In this document: in pieces, positions 32,547 to 41,440 of the stretch | Layout: each line of letters begins with the position of its first letter | Position numbering within the stretch: the stretch's first letter is position 1 | Assembly: GCA_903873705.1 (NCBI GenBank) | Contig: CAIQPK010000069.1 | Span: 38,647-102,646, forward strand | Reading direction: 5' to 3' | Length of the DNA stretch: 64,000 nucleotides | Source: an uncultured Acidobacteriota bacterium | GTDB lineage: Bacteria > Acidobacteriota > Terriglobia > Terriglobales > Acidobacteriaceae | The notes under the pieces: generated by a model | What the model saw: the letters and a program-made list of their open reading frames with translations, nothing else | Databases searched by the model: none | What the model was told of the DNA's origin: nothing | Translations under genes and position numbers: made by a program

Positions 32547-34232
32547 CTATTCCTTCACCACATTCACATAGTAAAGGTCGGTCGCCACTGCAAAATCTGC
32601 TTCCGCCTTCCCCCATGCCATGGACTTCCACTCCGTCGTCACCGGCGTCACCGTCGTCCAGTTCGCTGTGTCACCCACCTTGATCGGCATAGCGAACCCC
32701 GCCTCATCGGCCTTGTACCGATACTGCACCACACCATCCCCGAACTTCAGCTCCAGCACCGGCGCCGCCGCATGACGCAGATACTCATCAAAGAACGGCG
32801 TCAGCTCCATCCCCGTCCGCGCACTCCACCACTTCTCCACATCCTCGGTCATAATCTGCTGATACTTGAAGTGCTGATAGAACGCCCTGATATCCGCAAA
32901 CCACTTCGCATCGTCATCCACCACGCTGCGCAGGCTGTTGATCATCAGCGACCCCTTGTCGTACATATCCTGCGGCGGCTCAATATTCGCGCCCCGCTCC
33001 GTAATCACCGCGCGCTCATTCTTCACCTTCGATTTGCGCCCATTCAGATATGTAATCGCATCCGCCTTGCCCCACCGGTACTCCACATAGAGCGACTCCA
33101 TGTACGTCGTCCACCCCTCATGGATCCACATGTCCGACCGGTCCGCCGCCGTCACCGCATTGCCAAACCACTCATGCCCGCTCTCATGAATGATGATGAA
33201 GTCAAACTTCGGCGAAATTTCCACGCCCGTCCAATCGCGCTTCAGATACCCATTGGCAAACTCGTTCCCATAAGCCACCGCGCTCTGGTGCTCCATGCCC
33301 GCATAAGGCACCTGCACCAGCTTGTAACCATCCAGCGCAAACGGATACTCCCCAAAGTAGTGCTCATACGCATCGAGCATCCCCGGCGCCTGCGCAAACT
33401 GCGTCTTCGCCCCTTCCAGATCCTGTGGCAACACGTAATAGTTCAGCGCCGTCCGTCCATGCTGCCCGCCAAAGTGCACATAGTTCCCAATGTTCAACGC
33501 CACATCGTAGTTATTGATCCCGTAATTCACCCGCCAATCCCATCGCGTATAACCGTCGCCCAGGTCGCGCTTGACCACAAACTTGCCATTCGACACATCC
33601 ATCAACCCGTTCGGCACTGCAACCGAAATCAGCATCCCCCGCTGCGCCTCATCGCGCCACTGGTCCTTATTCGGCCACCAAACGCTCGCCCCGGTCTCTT
33701 CGCAGGCAGTCGTAATCCACGGCTTCCCCGCCGCATCCTTGTTGAACGTGAAGCACCCAAACCGCCCCTGCTCCACCGGCTTGCCCGAGTAGGCGAACAC
33801 CACCTCGTACGTCTCTCCCTTGCGCAGCGTCCGCGGAAAATCCACCCACACCGTCCGCTCTTCACGCGTGTACTTCAAAGCCCTCCCTCGCAGCGTAATC
33901 CCGTCCACACTCAACTGCGGCGTCAGATCGAGTTGAATCCGCTTCCCATCCTTCAGCATCCGGAACCGAATCGTATTCGTCCCCTTGATCGACTTTGCAT
34001 CAGGGTCGACCCGCACATCCAGGTGATAGAACAGCAAGTCATTATTCGCCCGATAAGGCCCATACCCACCCCGCAGCACGTCGTCGCGCGTCGGCTCCGC
34101 ATGAAGCGCCACCGTCTTACCCGACCCCGGCACATCCGCCACCCGCGCCTTCTTCGTTTGAGCGGATGGAGCTCCGCCGCCCGCACACATAACGAGCAGC
34201 AATCCGATCACGCCAGCCGACCATGTCACCAT
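32547..34232 (-). CDS. exported M1 family zinc metallopeptidase
   Basis: 561 residues with a signal peptide (GVIGLLLVMCAGGGAPSAQ). The gluzincin site is HESGHEWFGNAV (HExxH, ~350) followed by the third ligand in DMWIHEGWTTYMESL. The aminopeptidase N-type GMEHQSAVAYGNEF (GxMEN-like, here GMEH) lies ~30 residues before it, and a beta-saddle N-terminal domain includes FYHLDVRVDPDAKSIKGTN. The Asn of GAMEN is replaced by His, common in this exported subgroup. It heads an operon with lptE and holA. Confidence 0.9.
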   Translation of the reverse strand: MVTWSAGVIGLLLVMCAGGGAPSAQTKKARVADVPGSGKTVALHAEPTRDDVLRGGYGPYRANNDLLFYHLDVRVDPDAKSIKGTNTIRFRMLKDGKRIQLDLTPQLSVDGITLRGRALKYTREERTVWVDFPRTLRKGETYEVVFAYSGKPVEQGRFGCFTFNKDAAGKPWITTACEETGASVWWPNKDQWRDEAQRGMLISVAVPNGLMDVSNGKFVVKRDLGDGYTRWDWRVNYGINNYDVALNIGNYVHFGGQHGRTALNYYVLPQDLEGAKTQFAQAPGMLDAYEHYFGEYPFALDGYKLVQVPYAGMEHQSAVAYGNEFANGYLKRDWTGVEISPKFDFIIIHESGHEWFGNAVTAADRSDMWIHEGWTTYMESLYVEYRWGKADAITYLNGRKSKVKNERAVITERGANIEPPQDMYDKGSLMINSLRSVVDDDAKWFADIRAFYQHFKYQQIMTEDVEKWWSARTGMELTPFFDEYLRHAAAPVLELKFGDGVVQYRYKADEAGFAMPIKVGDTANWTTVTPVTTEWKSMAWGKAEADFAVATDLYYVNVVKE

Positions 34233-34258
34233 GCTCTAAGCCTATCCCAACCGAAATT

Positions 34259-34308
34259 CGGGTGCCTCATTCATCACGCGCTTCTCAGCGTGATGGGTGG
34301 GACGCCAC
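34259..34308. repeat. hairpin repeat family A (ATTCATCACGCG subtype), copy
   Basis: CGGGTGCCTCATTCATCACGC, loop, GCGTGATGGGTGGGACGCCAC. It lies between ftsH and the M1 peptidase gene, next to the ftsH terminator. Confidence 0.8.
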
Positions 34309-34321
34309 AAATCCCCATCCC

Positions 34322-34352
34322 AACAAAAAGGCAGCCCGCAAGGGCTGCCTTT
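34322..34352 (-). terminator. rho-independent terminator of ftsH
   Basis: On the minus strand GGCAGCCC, loop TTGC, GGGCTGCC then TTTTTG, 20 bp after the ftsH stop codon. Confidence 0.88.
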
Positions 34353-34372
34353 GTTCTTCCTATTCCCTGCTC

Positions 34373-36328
34373 TTAAGCCTGTGCAGCCTGTCCTTCATTG
34401 AAGCCAGACTTCCGCCCCGTATCCGGCTTCAACACCTTCTGAGTATCGTCCGGTCCAGAGTCAGCAGCCGCAGCCAGCGACGACTTCAGCGGCGGCAGTT
34501 CCTGACCGGCGAGAATCAGCTTGATCTCCGAAGCATCCAGCGTCTCACGCTCCAGCAACGCAGCCGACATGCGATGCATGATGTCGTGGTTGGCGTCCAG
34601 GATCGCGTACGCACTCTTGTAAGCCGCATCCACGAACCGCTTCACCTCCGCATCGATCTGCTTCGCCGTGTCGTCAGAGAAATCGCGCGACTGCCCAATG
34701 TCCCGGCCCAGGAAAACTTCCTGTTCCTTCTTGCCGAACGCCATCGGTCCAAGCGGGCTCATGCCCCATTCGCAAACCATGGCGCGTGCCAGCGACGTAG
34801 CGCGCTCGATATCGCTGCTCGCGCCGGTCGTCATATGCTTCAGGAAAATCTCCTCAGCGATACGTCCGCCCATCATCATCGCCAACTGTGTTTCCAGCTG
34901 GTCGCGAGTCACCTGGTGCTGATCGTCTTCCGGCAGATGCACCGTAACGCCCAGTGCCATGCCGCGCGGAATGATCGTGACCTTGTGGAGAGGATGCGAG
35001 TGCTCGCGCAGCGCGCCAACCAGCACATGGCCCGCCTCGTGATAAGCCGTATTCTTCAGTTCTTCCGGCGAGCGCAACATAGACCGCCGTTCCGCGCCCA
35101 TCAGCACGCGGTCTTTGGCAATTTCGAAGTCGTACATGTGTACCGACTTGCGATTGAACCGGGCAGCCGTCAACGCAGCCTCGTTCACCATGTTCGCCAG
35201 GTCCGCGCCGCTGAAACCCGGTGTTCCGCGAGCCAGCACATTCAGATTCACGTCGTCCGACATCGGAACCTTCTTAGAGTGCACTTTCAACACTTCCTCA
35301 CGCCCACGAATGTCAGGCCGGTCCACCACCACGCGCCGGTCAAAACGCCCCGGGCGCAGCAGCGCCGGATCCAGCACGTCAGGACGGTTGGTCGCCGCAA
35401 TCAGGATCACGCCATCGTTCGCTTCGAAGCCGTCCATCTCGACCAGCAGCTGATTCAGCGTCTGCTCGCGCTCATCGTGACCGCCGCCCAGTCCAGCACC
35501 GCGGTGCCGTCCCACAGCGTCAATCTCGTCGATGAAAATAATGCAGGGCGCATTTTTCTTCCCCTGCTCAAACAAATCGCGCACGCGCGACGCGCCCACG
35601 CCCACAAACATCTCCACAAAGTCCGAACCGGAGATCGAGAAGAACGGCACGTTCGCCTCACCCGCAACCGCGCGAGCCAGCAGCGTCTTACCCGTTCCCG
35701 GAGGCCCGACCATCAGCACGCCCTTGGGAATGCGTCCGCCCAGGCGCTGGAACTTCTGGCTCTCGCGCAGAAACTCGATGATTTCCTTCAGCTCTTCCTT
35801 GGCTTCATCAACGCCCGCGACATCCTTGAACGTAATCTTCTTCTGCTGCATCGAGAGCAGCCGTGCGCGGTTCTTGCCAAAGCTCATCGCCTTGTTGCCG
35901 CCGCTCTGCATCTGCCGCATCATGAACAGGAACAGCCCCATGATCACCACGATCGGCAGGAACTGCAGCAAACCCGCGATCCAGAAGTTACCCTGCGGGT
36001 CCTTCACATTCACGTTCACGCCATGCTGCCGGAGCCCGTTGTAAAAATCCGGGTAGTTAGCAGGAATAGTGGTGTGGAACTGCTCTTTACCGTCCTTGAA
36101 GGTGCCCGAGACGTCCGTGCCGTTGACCGTCACGCCGCTGATCTTGCCCTGGTCCGCAGCATTCTGCAGCTCGGTCATACTGATCGCCTTATCGTGGCCG
36201 TTCTCCATGTTCTTGACGAAGAACTTCCAGGCCAGCAAAAGGCAGGCCAGCATCAACACCCAGATCAACACCTGTTTAACCGTAGAATTCAATCCGCTTC
36301 CTCGTTTCCCAAACCCAGGACGTGGCAT
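34373..36328 (-). CDS. ftsH: ATP-dependent zinc metalloprotease FtsH
   Basis: 651 residues. This hexameric membrane AAA+ protease degrades membrane and regulatory proteins. An N-terminal TM segment ([15 protein letters not shown]) is followed by a periplasmic region and a second TM ([19 protein letters not shown]). Then come Walker A GPPGTGKT (~210), Walker [14 protein letters not shown], the second region of homology with LRPGRFDRR, and the zinc site YHEAGH (~425). The C-terminus is normal. tilS lies upstream on the same strand, a common gene order. Proteobacterial FtsH controls LpxC, relevant given the lpx genes here. Confidence 0.97.
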   Translation of the reverse strand: MPRPGFGKRGSGLNSTVKQVLIWVLMLACLLLAWKFFVKNMENGHDKAISMTELQNAADQGKISGVTVNGTDVSGTFKDGKEQFHTTIPANYPDFYNGLRQHGVNVNVKDPQGNFWIAGLLQFLPIVVIMGLFLFMMRQMQSGGNKAMSFGKNRARLLSMQQKKITFKDVAGVDEAKEELKEIIEFLRESQKFQRLGGRIPKGVLMVGPPGTGKTLLARAVAGEANVPFFSISGSDFVEMFVGVGASRVRDLFEQGKKNAPCIIFIDEIDAVGRHRGAGLGGGHDEREQTLNQLLVEMDGFEANDGVILIAATNRPDVLDPALLRPGRFDRRVVVDRPDIRGREEVLKVHSKKVPMSDDVNLNVLARGTPGFSGADLANMVNEAALTAARFNRKSVHMYDFEIAKDRVLMGAERRSMLRSPEELKNTAYHEAGHVLVGALREHSHPLHKVTIIPRGMALGVTVHLPEDDQHQVTRDQLETQLAMMMGGRIAEEIFLKHMTTGASSDIERATSLARAMVCEWGMSPLGPMAFGKKEQEVFLGRDIGQSRDFSDDTAKQIDAEVKRFVDAAYKSAYAILDANHDIMHRMSAALLERETLDASEIKLILAGQELPPLKSSLAAAADSGPDDTQKVLKPDTGRKSGFNEGQAAQA

Positions 36329-36533
36329 ACAGCCGGTTTCCTTCCGTCCTAAAAACCCATTGCTCTGCTGTTGGACGCATTTACACCCCTATTGGGTGCA
36401 CACTTTCAGAACGTCCGGCAGCGTCGCCAGCATGGCGCTCGCCAGTCATAATTCTACTCCCCCGTCCACTTTTCGGATGAAAAAGTCACTACAACTCTCG
36501 GTAGTCAGCCTCATTACGGAAGTTCCCCCTCCC

Positions 36534-37727
36534 TCAGGCGGCTCCGTCGCCCGACTGGGACAACCGCAGCTCCCGTGCCGACCGCTCCACCCGCAACCCG
36601 CCGCGCAGCTCCAGCCGGCTCCCTACCCGTCCCGTAATCCCCTCAAAGCCCCCAAATCCGGCCAGCGCCAGCACCTTCACCGTCTCCTCAAACGACAGCC
36701 GGAAGCCCAGGCCCCGCGCCGCCGCCCGTACCAGCCGTCGCCTCACCGCCGACGGCAAGCCCTTCAGCCGCTCCACTTCCATCGCCACCGACGCCTCCCC
36801 CGCCGCGGTCCCAACCGCCCTGCCCCCGCCCCGCACGGGCTTTCCCGGCAACAGTAAATGCGGCAGCATCCGCGCCGTCTCGCCGTCCCAAAAAGCAAAA
36901 TCCTCCCGCGCCAGCTCCGCCACATTCGCCAGCATGTCATCCACCGCCGGATTGAACCGCCGCAACATCGGCATCAACTCATGCCGAACCCGGTTCCGCG
37001 TCAGGGTCACATCCTTATTCGAAGCATCATCCCTCCACCCCTGTCCTCTCTCCCGCAAAAACGCCTCCACCTCCGCACGCCGCACCCGCAACATCGGTCG
37101 CACAATCCTCCCTACACCGCCACCCACCATAAATTTGTCATCTCGACCGGAGCGCACCGCAGTGGAGAGACCCGCAGCTCCGCCGACTGCTCCCCAACTT
37201 CCCACCCCCGCCCCCGCCGCTCCTATTCCCTGCTCCCTACTCCCTACTCCCTGCACTTCCGGTGAAATCCCCCCCAACCCCTCCACCCAGGCCCCCCGCA
37301 GCAGCTTCATCATCACCGTCTCCGCCTGGTCGTCCAGCGTGTGGGCAGTCGCCACCACCTCTGCCTGCCCCTTCAGCATCAATCCCCGCAGCACCCCATA
37401 CCGCAGCTCCCGGGCCGCCTCCTCCACACCCTCACTCATTTCCACCTGCCGACCCGCCGTATCCACCCGCACCGTCGTCAGCGGGACCCCCAGCCGCTCG
37501 CAAAGCTCCCTTACAAAAGCCTGGTCGCCATCCGACTCCGCCCCCCGCAGCCCATGATTCACATGCGCCGCCATCAACCCTACCCCCAGCTCCCCCCGCA
37601 ACTCCGCCACCGCCACCAGCAGCGCCACCGAGTCCGCCCCACCCGACACCGCCACACAAATCCGCTCCCCCGCCCGAAACAACGAGTGATCCAACCCCAC
37701 GATCTTCCGCATACTCTTCGCAGCCAT
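36534..37727 (-). CDS. tilS: tRNA(Ile)-lysidine synthase with repeat-derived insertion
   Basis: 397 residues. It converts C34 of tRNA(Ile)CAU to lysidine. The PP-loop is VAVSGGADSVALL (~20-32), with HVNHGLRG, ATAHTLDDQAETVMMKLLRG and the N-type ATPase end VTLTRNRVRHELMP. Between ~150 and 200 there is a low-complexity insertion (GVGSREQGIGAAGAG, then STAVRSGRDDKF) that coincides with intergenic repeat families lying in frame. The C-terminal domain is short. A TAGGAT box lies 6 nt before ATG. Confidence 0.93.
   Translation of the reverse strand: MAAKSMRKIVGLDHSLFRAGERICVAVSGGADSVALLVAVAELRGELGVGLMAAHVNHGLRGAESDGDQAFVRELCERLGVPLTTVRVDTAGRQVEMSEGVEEAARELRYGVLRGLMLKGQAEVVATAHTLDDQAETVMMKLLRGAWVEGLGGISPEVQGVGSREQGIGAAGAGVGSWGAVGGAAGLSTAVRSGRDDKFMVGGGVGRIVRPMLRVRRAEVEAFLRERGQGWRDDASNKDVTLTRNRVRHELMPMLRRFNPAVDDMLANVAELAREDFAFWDGETARMLPHLLLPGKPVRGGGRAVGTAAGEASVAMEVERLKGLPSAVRRRLVRAAARGLGFRLSFEETVKVLALAGFGGFEGITGRVGSRLELRGGLRVERSARELRLSQSGDGAA
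37136..37180. repeat. repeat family B inside tilS
   Basis: TTGTCATCTCGACCGGAGCGC then ACCGCAGTGGAGAGACCCGCA: matches the intergenic copies at 2061 and 47668 but lies in the tilS frame. Confidence 0.78.
37228..37258. repeat. heptamer tract inside tilS
   Basis: CTATTCCCTGCTCCCTACTCC repeated units, encoding the GVGSREQGIG stretch on the minus strand; same tract type as the gaps at 39483 and 41393. Confidence 0.78.
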
Positions 37728-37733
37728 AACAAC

Positions 37734-37739
37734 ATCCTA
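37734..37739 (-). promoter_or_regulatory. -10-like TAGGAT six nt before tilS ATG
   Basis: Minus strand TAGGAT-GTTGTT-ATG; no ribosome-binding site fits. Confidence 0.4.
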
Positions 37740-37756
37740 AGCGCCTCAAAAACTTC

Positions 37757-37790
37757 TACGCTCTACCCTCTACGCTCTACACTCTGCTTC
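37757..37790. repeat. tandem tract of CTCTACC/CTCTACG units
   Basis: CTACGCTCTACCCTCTACGC followed by TCTACACTCTGC runs up to the next ATG. Its last TACACT may also act as the -10 box of the acetyltransferase gene. Confidence 0.7.
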
Positions 37791-38258
37791 ATGCCCACCC
37801 TCCGCCGCGCCACCGTCTCCGACGCCGCCACCATCACCCACCATCGCCACCTCATGTTCGCCGACAACGCCTTCTGCTCCGAAGACCGTCTCCTCGCCCT
37901 CGACGCCGTCTTCGAGCCCTGGGTCCGCGAACACCTCGCCAACGGCAAATACGTCGGCCTCCTCATCGAAGACGACGCTACCCACGAAGTCATCGCCGGC
38001 GCCGGCATTTTCTTCCACGAGTTCGCACCCCACTGGATGGACCTCACGCCCCAGCGCGGCTACCTGCTCAACTTCTACACTGCCCCGGATGCGCGCGGCC
38101 AGGGCCACGCCAAGCTACTGCTCAACGAAGCCGTAGCCATCGTCCGGGCCCGCGGCCTCCAGCTCGTCACGCTGCACGCCTCCAAATTCGGCCGCCCCAT
38201 TTACGAAGGCTACGGGTTCAAGCAATCCACCGAAATGATGCTCCGCTTCCCTTCCTGA
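37791..38258 (+). CDS. GNAT family N-acetyltransferase
   Basis: 155 residues from ATG 37791. It has the GNAT fold: LRRATVSDAATITHHRHLMF at the N-terminus, GYLLNFYTAPDARGQGHAK as the acetyl-CoA pyrophosphate loop (R/QxxGxG/A: ARGQGHAK), and a C-terminal ASKFGRPIYEGYGFKQS. The substrate is unknown; a small amine or protein N-terminus is possible. It is divergent from tilS with a tandem tract between them, and a TACACT box lies 7 nt before the start. Confidence 0.85.
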   Translation: MPTLRRATVSDAATITHHRHLMFADNAFCSEDRLLALDAVFEPWVREHLANGKYVGLLIEDDATHEVIAGAGIFFHEFAPHWMDLTPQRGYLLNFYTAPDARGQGHAKLLLNEAVAIVRARGLQLVTLHASKFGRPIYEGYGFKQSTEMMLRFPS

Positions 38259-38300
38259 ATTACCGCAAGTGTAAGCTGGTAAGTGACATACGCATAGGAA

Positions 38301-39413
38301 GTGGAAGCCTTGGAAACGACACAAGCGCAGTGGCATCGGGGCCTCGAAGGATTAGAAAAACTGAAAATAGAGTGGGTAGCCATGTCCACCGAGGCCTCAC
38401 TCTTCGCTCGATACACCTGGCACTGGGCCATCGCCCAACATCTCCTCGACGACCCCACCCAGGCCTGGTTCTGCCGCTTCGCCGACCCAACCGGCCGCGC
38501 CCTGGCCATCGTCCCCGCCTACACCGCCGTCGGAGACTTCGGCTTCCGACCAGCCATCTCTCTTGGCTGGGACGCCCAGCTCATCCTCTCCGATTTTCCT
38601 ATGGCTCCCGAAGCCGATCCGCAGGCAATCGCCGGCGCCCTCATCGCCGCGTTTCGCAGCCACCCTTACCCCTGGCAGGTCATCTCCTGGGGCCGCGTCC
38701 TCGCCGACAGCAACGCCGCTCGAATAGCCCGGGCTTTGAATCCCGGCCTCACGCTGTTCGAACCGACAGAGCCCTGCCACATCTTCGACACCACCCACGG
38801 GACCGATGCAAACGGCGCCGTAAAGTCCTTCACCGTCATTTCGAAAGGCCTGCGCGCCGCCGTCCGCCAAGGTTTACGCAACCTGAAGGAACTGGGGCCC
38901 GTGCATCTCAAGACCGCCAAATCCGAGCATGATCTCGACGGTTTCCTGGCCGAATTCCTCCGCGTCGAAGCCGCCGGCTGGAAGGGCGCCGCCGGCACCG
39001 CTGTTGCTTTCCTCCCGCGTTTTGAAGACCTCATGCGCACCCTGCTTCGCGCCGACGAGCCCGACGTGCAAGCCGATATTGCCCTGCTCTACTGCGGCCC
39101 CGACGCAGTCGCAGCGCAATTCCGTATCGTCGTCGGCCCAGTCATTTATCTCTACAAGAGTGGCTACGACGAGCGTTTCGAAAGCATGCAGCCCGGCCAC
39201 GTCATGAAACTCATGATGCTCAATGAAGCGATCGCCGACCATCGCCTCGACTCCCTCAGCATGGTGAGCGGTCCGGAATGGGTAAAGGCATGGCGACCCA
39301 TCGAGCTGCCCACTCTGGACGTGCTCATCTTCCGCTCCCGCCTGCTACGAACCCGCATCCTGCTCCGCCGGGCAGCCTCCCGCGTCAAAACGGCCCTCCT
39401 GAAAAAGAAGTAA
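38301..39413 (+). CDS. CelD/FemAB-like acetyltransferase (BioF2-like GNAT domain)
   Basis: 370 residues from GTG. The protein resembles the CelD/BcsL (COG5653) group: a first half with ALAIVPAYTAVGDFGFRPA and a second half GNAT-like domain (KGLRAAVRQGLRNLKELG, FLRVEAAGWKG, then PVIYLYKSGYDERFE). VEAAGWKG is a hallmark of this family, many members of which occur in exopolysaccharide clusters. No sugar-polymer genes lie nearby, so the substrate cannot be inferred. A very basic C-terminus (SRVKTALLKKK) may contact membrane or nucleic acid. 42 bp separate it from the previous acetyltransferase. Confidence 0.78.
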   Translation: MEALETTQAQWHRGLEGLEKLKIEWVAMSTEASLFARYTWHWAIAQHLLDDPTQAWFCRFADPTGRALAIVPAYTAVGDFGFRPAISLGWDAQLILSDFPMAPEADPQAIAGALIAAFRSHPYPWQVISWGRVLADSNAARIARALNPGLTLFEPTEPCHIFDTTHGTDANGAVKSFTVISKGLRAAVRQGLRNLKELGPVHLKTAKSEHDLDGFLAEFLRVEAAGWKGAAGTAVAFLPRFEDLMRTLLRADEPDVQADIALLYCGPDAVAAQFRIVVGPVIYLYKSGYDERFESMQPGHVMKLMMLNEAIADHRLDSLSMVSGPEWVKAWRPIELPTLDVLIFRSRLLRTRILLRRAASRVKTALLKKK

Positions 39414-39482
39414 CTCAAGCTCCTCGCATCAAGTCGCTCAAACACCCCATGCCCAATCCGTAATTCCCAGGCCGCCTCGATC

Positions 39483-39515
39483 GCTATTCCCTACTCCTTA
39501 ACCCCTAATCCCTGT
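39483..39515. repeat. tandem tract (CTATTCC/CTACTCC/CTAATCC units)
   Basis: CTATTCCCTACTCCTTAACCCC then TAATCCCTG directly upstream of the ispD promoter-like box. Confidence 0.72.
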
Positions 39516-39535
39516 TCTTGTATACTCAGCTTCCC

Positions 39536-40237
39536 ATGTCTGTCTTCGTGATCCTCCCCGCTGCCGGAATCGGCACTCGTATGGCCTCCACCGGCTCCGC
39601 CCCCAAGCAGTTCCTCACGCTGGCCGGCGCCCCCATCCTGCTGCACTCGCTGCGCGCCTTCCTCGACGTGCCCCGCGTCACGGCCATCTACGTCGCTGTC
39701 CGCGATAACGAAAAGTCTCGCGTCGACGAGCTCCTCCGCGAGCACGGCCTCTCCGCCAGCGTCCACGTCGTTACCGGCGGCGACACCCGCCAGTCCTCCG
39801 TCGCCAACGCCCTCACCGCGCTGCCCGCAGAGTTCGCCGACGACATCGTCCTCGTCCACGACGCCGTCCGCCCGCTCATCGACCCAGCCACCATCACCCG
39901 CGTCATCGAGACCATCGAAAAGCATGGCGCCGCCATCGTCGGCATGCCCGCAGTCGACACCATCAAGCAGGTCGAACGCACCGCCGACGGCGCCCTCATC
40001 ACCTCCACCATCCCCCGCGAGCGCGTCGTCCACGCCCAAACGCCCCAGGGCGCACTCGTCCCCCTCAAGCGGCGCGCCTTCGCCGAAGCCCAAGCCGACG
40101 AGTTCCTCGGCACCGACGAAGCCAGCCTCCTCGAACGCGCCAACATCCCCGTCTACGTCGTCCCCGGCACCTCCCGCAACCTCAAGGTCACCCAACCCGC
40201 CGACCTCGAAGTAGCCGAGTTCTACCTCGCCGGCTAG
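39536..40237 (+). CDS. ispD: 2-C-methyl-D-erythritol 4-phosphate cytidylyltransferase
   Basis: 233 residues from ATG 39536, with TATACT 9 nt upstream. It is the third step of the MEP isoprenoid pathway, joining CTP and MEP. The N-terminal nucleotide-binding loop is VILPAAGIGTRMASTGSAPK, then HDAVRPLIDPATI and RVVHAQTPQGALVPLKRRAF, ending with PADLEVAEFYL. All match IspD. ispF, another step of the pathway, is 1.2 kb downstream beyond an SDR gene; the two are often adjacent or fused. Confidence 0.95.
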   Translation: MSVFVILPAAGIGTRMASTGSAPKQFLTLAGAPILLHSLRAFLDVPRVTAIYVAVRDNEKSRVDELLREHGLSASVHVVTGGDTRQSSVANALTALPAEFADDIVLVHDAVRPLIDPATITRVIETIEKHGAAIVGMPAVDTIKQVERTADGALITSTIPRERVVHAQTPQGALVPLKRRAFAEAQADEFLGTDEASLLERANIPVYVVPGTSRNLKVTQPADLEVAEFYLAG

Positions 40238-40269
40238 CCTCTCGGCGCAGTGACCCATCTCTCCACAGT

Positions 40270-40330
40270 TGTCATTCCGTAGCGCAGCGAAAGATTCTGC
40301 TTCTGTCTTTGGCGTTGCCGTTGCGAGTTT
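40270..40330. repeat. repeat family B', copy (ispD-SDR gap)
   Basis: GTCATTCCGTAGCGCAGCGA, AAGATTCTGCTTCTG, then GGCGTTGCCGTTGC. Matches copies at 19813 (inside priA) and 42140. The rest of the 283-bp gap shows no gene. Confidence 0.78.
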
Positions 40331-40520
40331 TTCTTCCCCGCTCGGCCACACCCCAGAGACCTTCGCTTTTCTCTGCGTGCTTTCCCCCTCGCTTTTCCGT
40401 GTGAAACCGCCATCCCAGAACAATTTTCAAGAGAAACGCGAATCCTTCCCGCCTCCGCCACATCAATTCGATGGCTGTCGAATTATTCAGCAATCATCGA
40501 AGCATCACGGAGAATCGAAA

Positions 40521-41279
40521 ATGAACAAGCTAAGAGGTAAAGTAGCGGTCGTCACCGGATCATCCAAGGGCATCGGAGCCCAGATCGCCAAAGAACTCGC
40601 CGCCGCCGGCGCCGCCGTCGTCGTCAATTACGCCTCCGACAAGGCCGGCGCCGAAGCCACCGTCGCCGCCATCACTACCGCCGGCGGCAAGGCCGTGGCC
40701 GTCCAGGGCAGCGTCACCAAGAAGACCGAAGCCGAAGCCATCATCGATGCCGCCATCAAGAACTTCGGCAAGCTCGACATCCTTGTCAACAACTCCGGTG
40801 TCTATAAGTTCGCGCCCATCGAAGCCTTCACGGAAGAAGAGTTCCACAACCAGTTCAACACCAACGTCCTCGGCCTCCTGCTGGTCACCCAGGCCGCCGT
40901 CCCGCATCTCAAGGAAGGCGCCAGCATCATCAACATCGGCTCCGTCGTCGCCCGCATCACGCCACCCAACAGCGCCGTCTACACCGGTACCAAGGGCGCG
41001 GTCGACGCCATCACAGGCGTCCTCGCCCGCGAGCTCGGCGCCCGCAAAATCCGCGTCAACTCCCTCAACCCCGGCCTCGTCGAAACCGAAGGCACCCATG
41101 GCGCCGGCATCGTCAGCAAGACCGAAGAAACCGACTTCGCCAAGTGGGCCGCCTCCACCACCCCACTCGGCCGCATCGGCCAGCCCAAGGACATCGCCGA
41201 CATCGCCGTCTTCCTCGCCTCCGACGACGCCGCCTGGCTAACCGGCGAAACCCTCCTGGCCGGCGGCGGCAACCGCTAA
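40521..41279 (+). CDS. SDR family oxidoreductase (3-oxoacyl-ACP reductase-like)
   Basis: 252 residues from ATG 40521, with GGAGA upstream. Classical short-chain dehydrogenase: the cofactor loop VVTGSSKGIGAQIAKEL, LVNNSGVYKF (NNAG-like, with Ser), the catalytic Ser in INIGSVVARI and YTGTKGAV (YxxxK). The C-terminal DIAVFLASDDAAWLTGETLL is typical. Asn-Tyr-Ala after beta-2 (VVNYASDKAG) suggests NADP(H). The substrate is unknown. It lies between ispD and ispF but nothing ties it to isoprenoids. Confidence 0.9.
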   Translation: MNKLRGKVAVVTGSSKGIGAQIAKELAAAGAAVVVNYASDKAGAEATVAAITTAGGKAVAVQGSVTKKTEAEAIIDAAIKNFGKLDILVNNSGVYKFAPIEAFTEEEFHNQFNTNVLGLLLVTQAAVPHLKEGASIINIGSVVARITPPNSAVYTGTKGAVDAITGVLARELGARKIRVNSLNPGLVETEGTHGAGIVSKTEETDFAKWAASTTPLGRIGQPKDIADIAVFLASDDAAWLTGETLLAGGGNR

Positions 41280-41293
41280 TCCAACCCACAAAC

Positions 41294-41340
41294 CGGGTGC
41301 CCCATTCGTGCGCGCATGTCGCGCACGGGTGGGCCGCCAC
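41294..41340. repeat. hairpin repeat family A (ATTCGTGCGCGC subtype), copy
   Basis: CGGGTGCCCCATTCGTGCGCG, loop, GCGCACGGGTGGGCCGCCAC, 15 bp after the SDR stop. Confidence 0.8.
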
Positions 41341-41392
41341 TACTCTCAACCGTACCCATTCTCGCCCGAATGCCTGTAAACACGCGCCTTTC

Positions 41393-41427
41393 CTGATCCC
41401 CTGATCCCTATTCCCTACTCCCTGCTT
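41393..41427. repeat. tandem tract (CTGATCC/CTATTCC/CTACTCC units)
   Basis: CCTGATCCCCTGATCCC, then TATTCCCTACTCCCTGC, directly before the ispF -10-like box. Confidence 0.75.
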
Positions 41428-41433
41428 TAGAAT
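41428..41433 (+). promoter_or_regulatory. -10-like TAGAAT seven nt before ispF ATG
   Basis: TTTAGAAT-CACCTCC-ATG, directly after the tandem tract. Confidence 0.45.
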
Positions 41434-41440
41434 CACCTCC

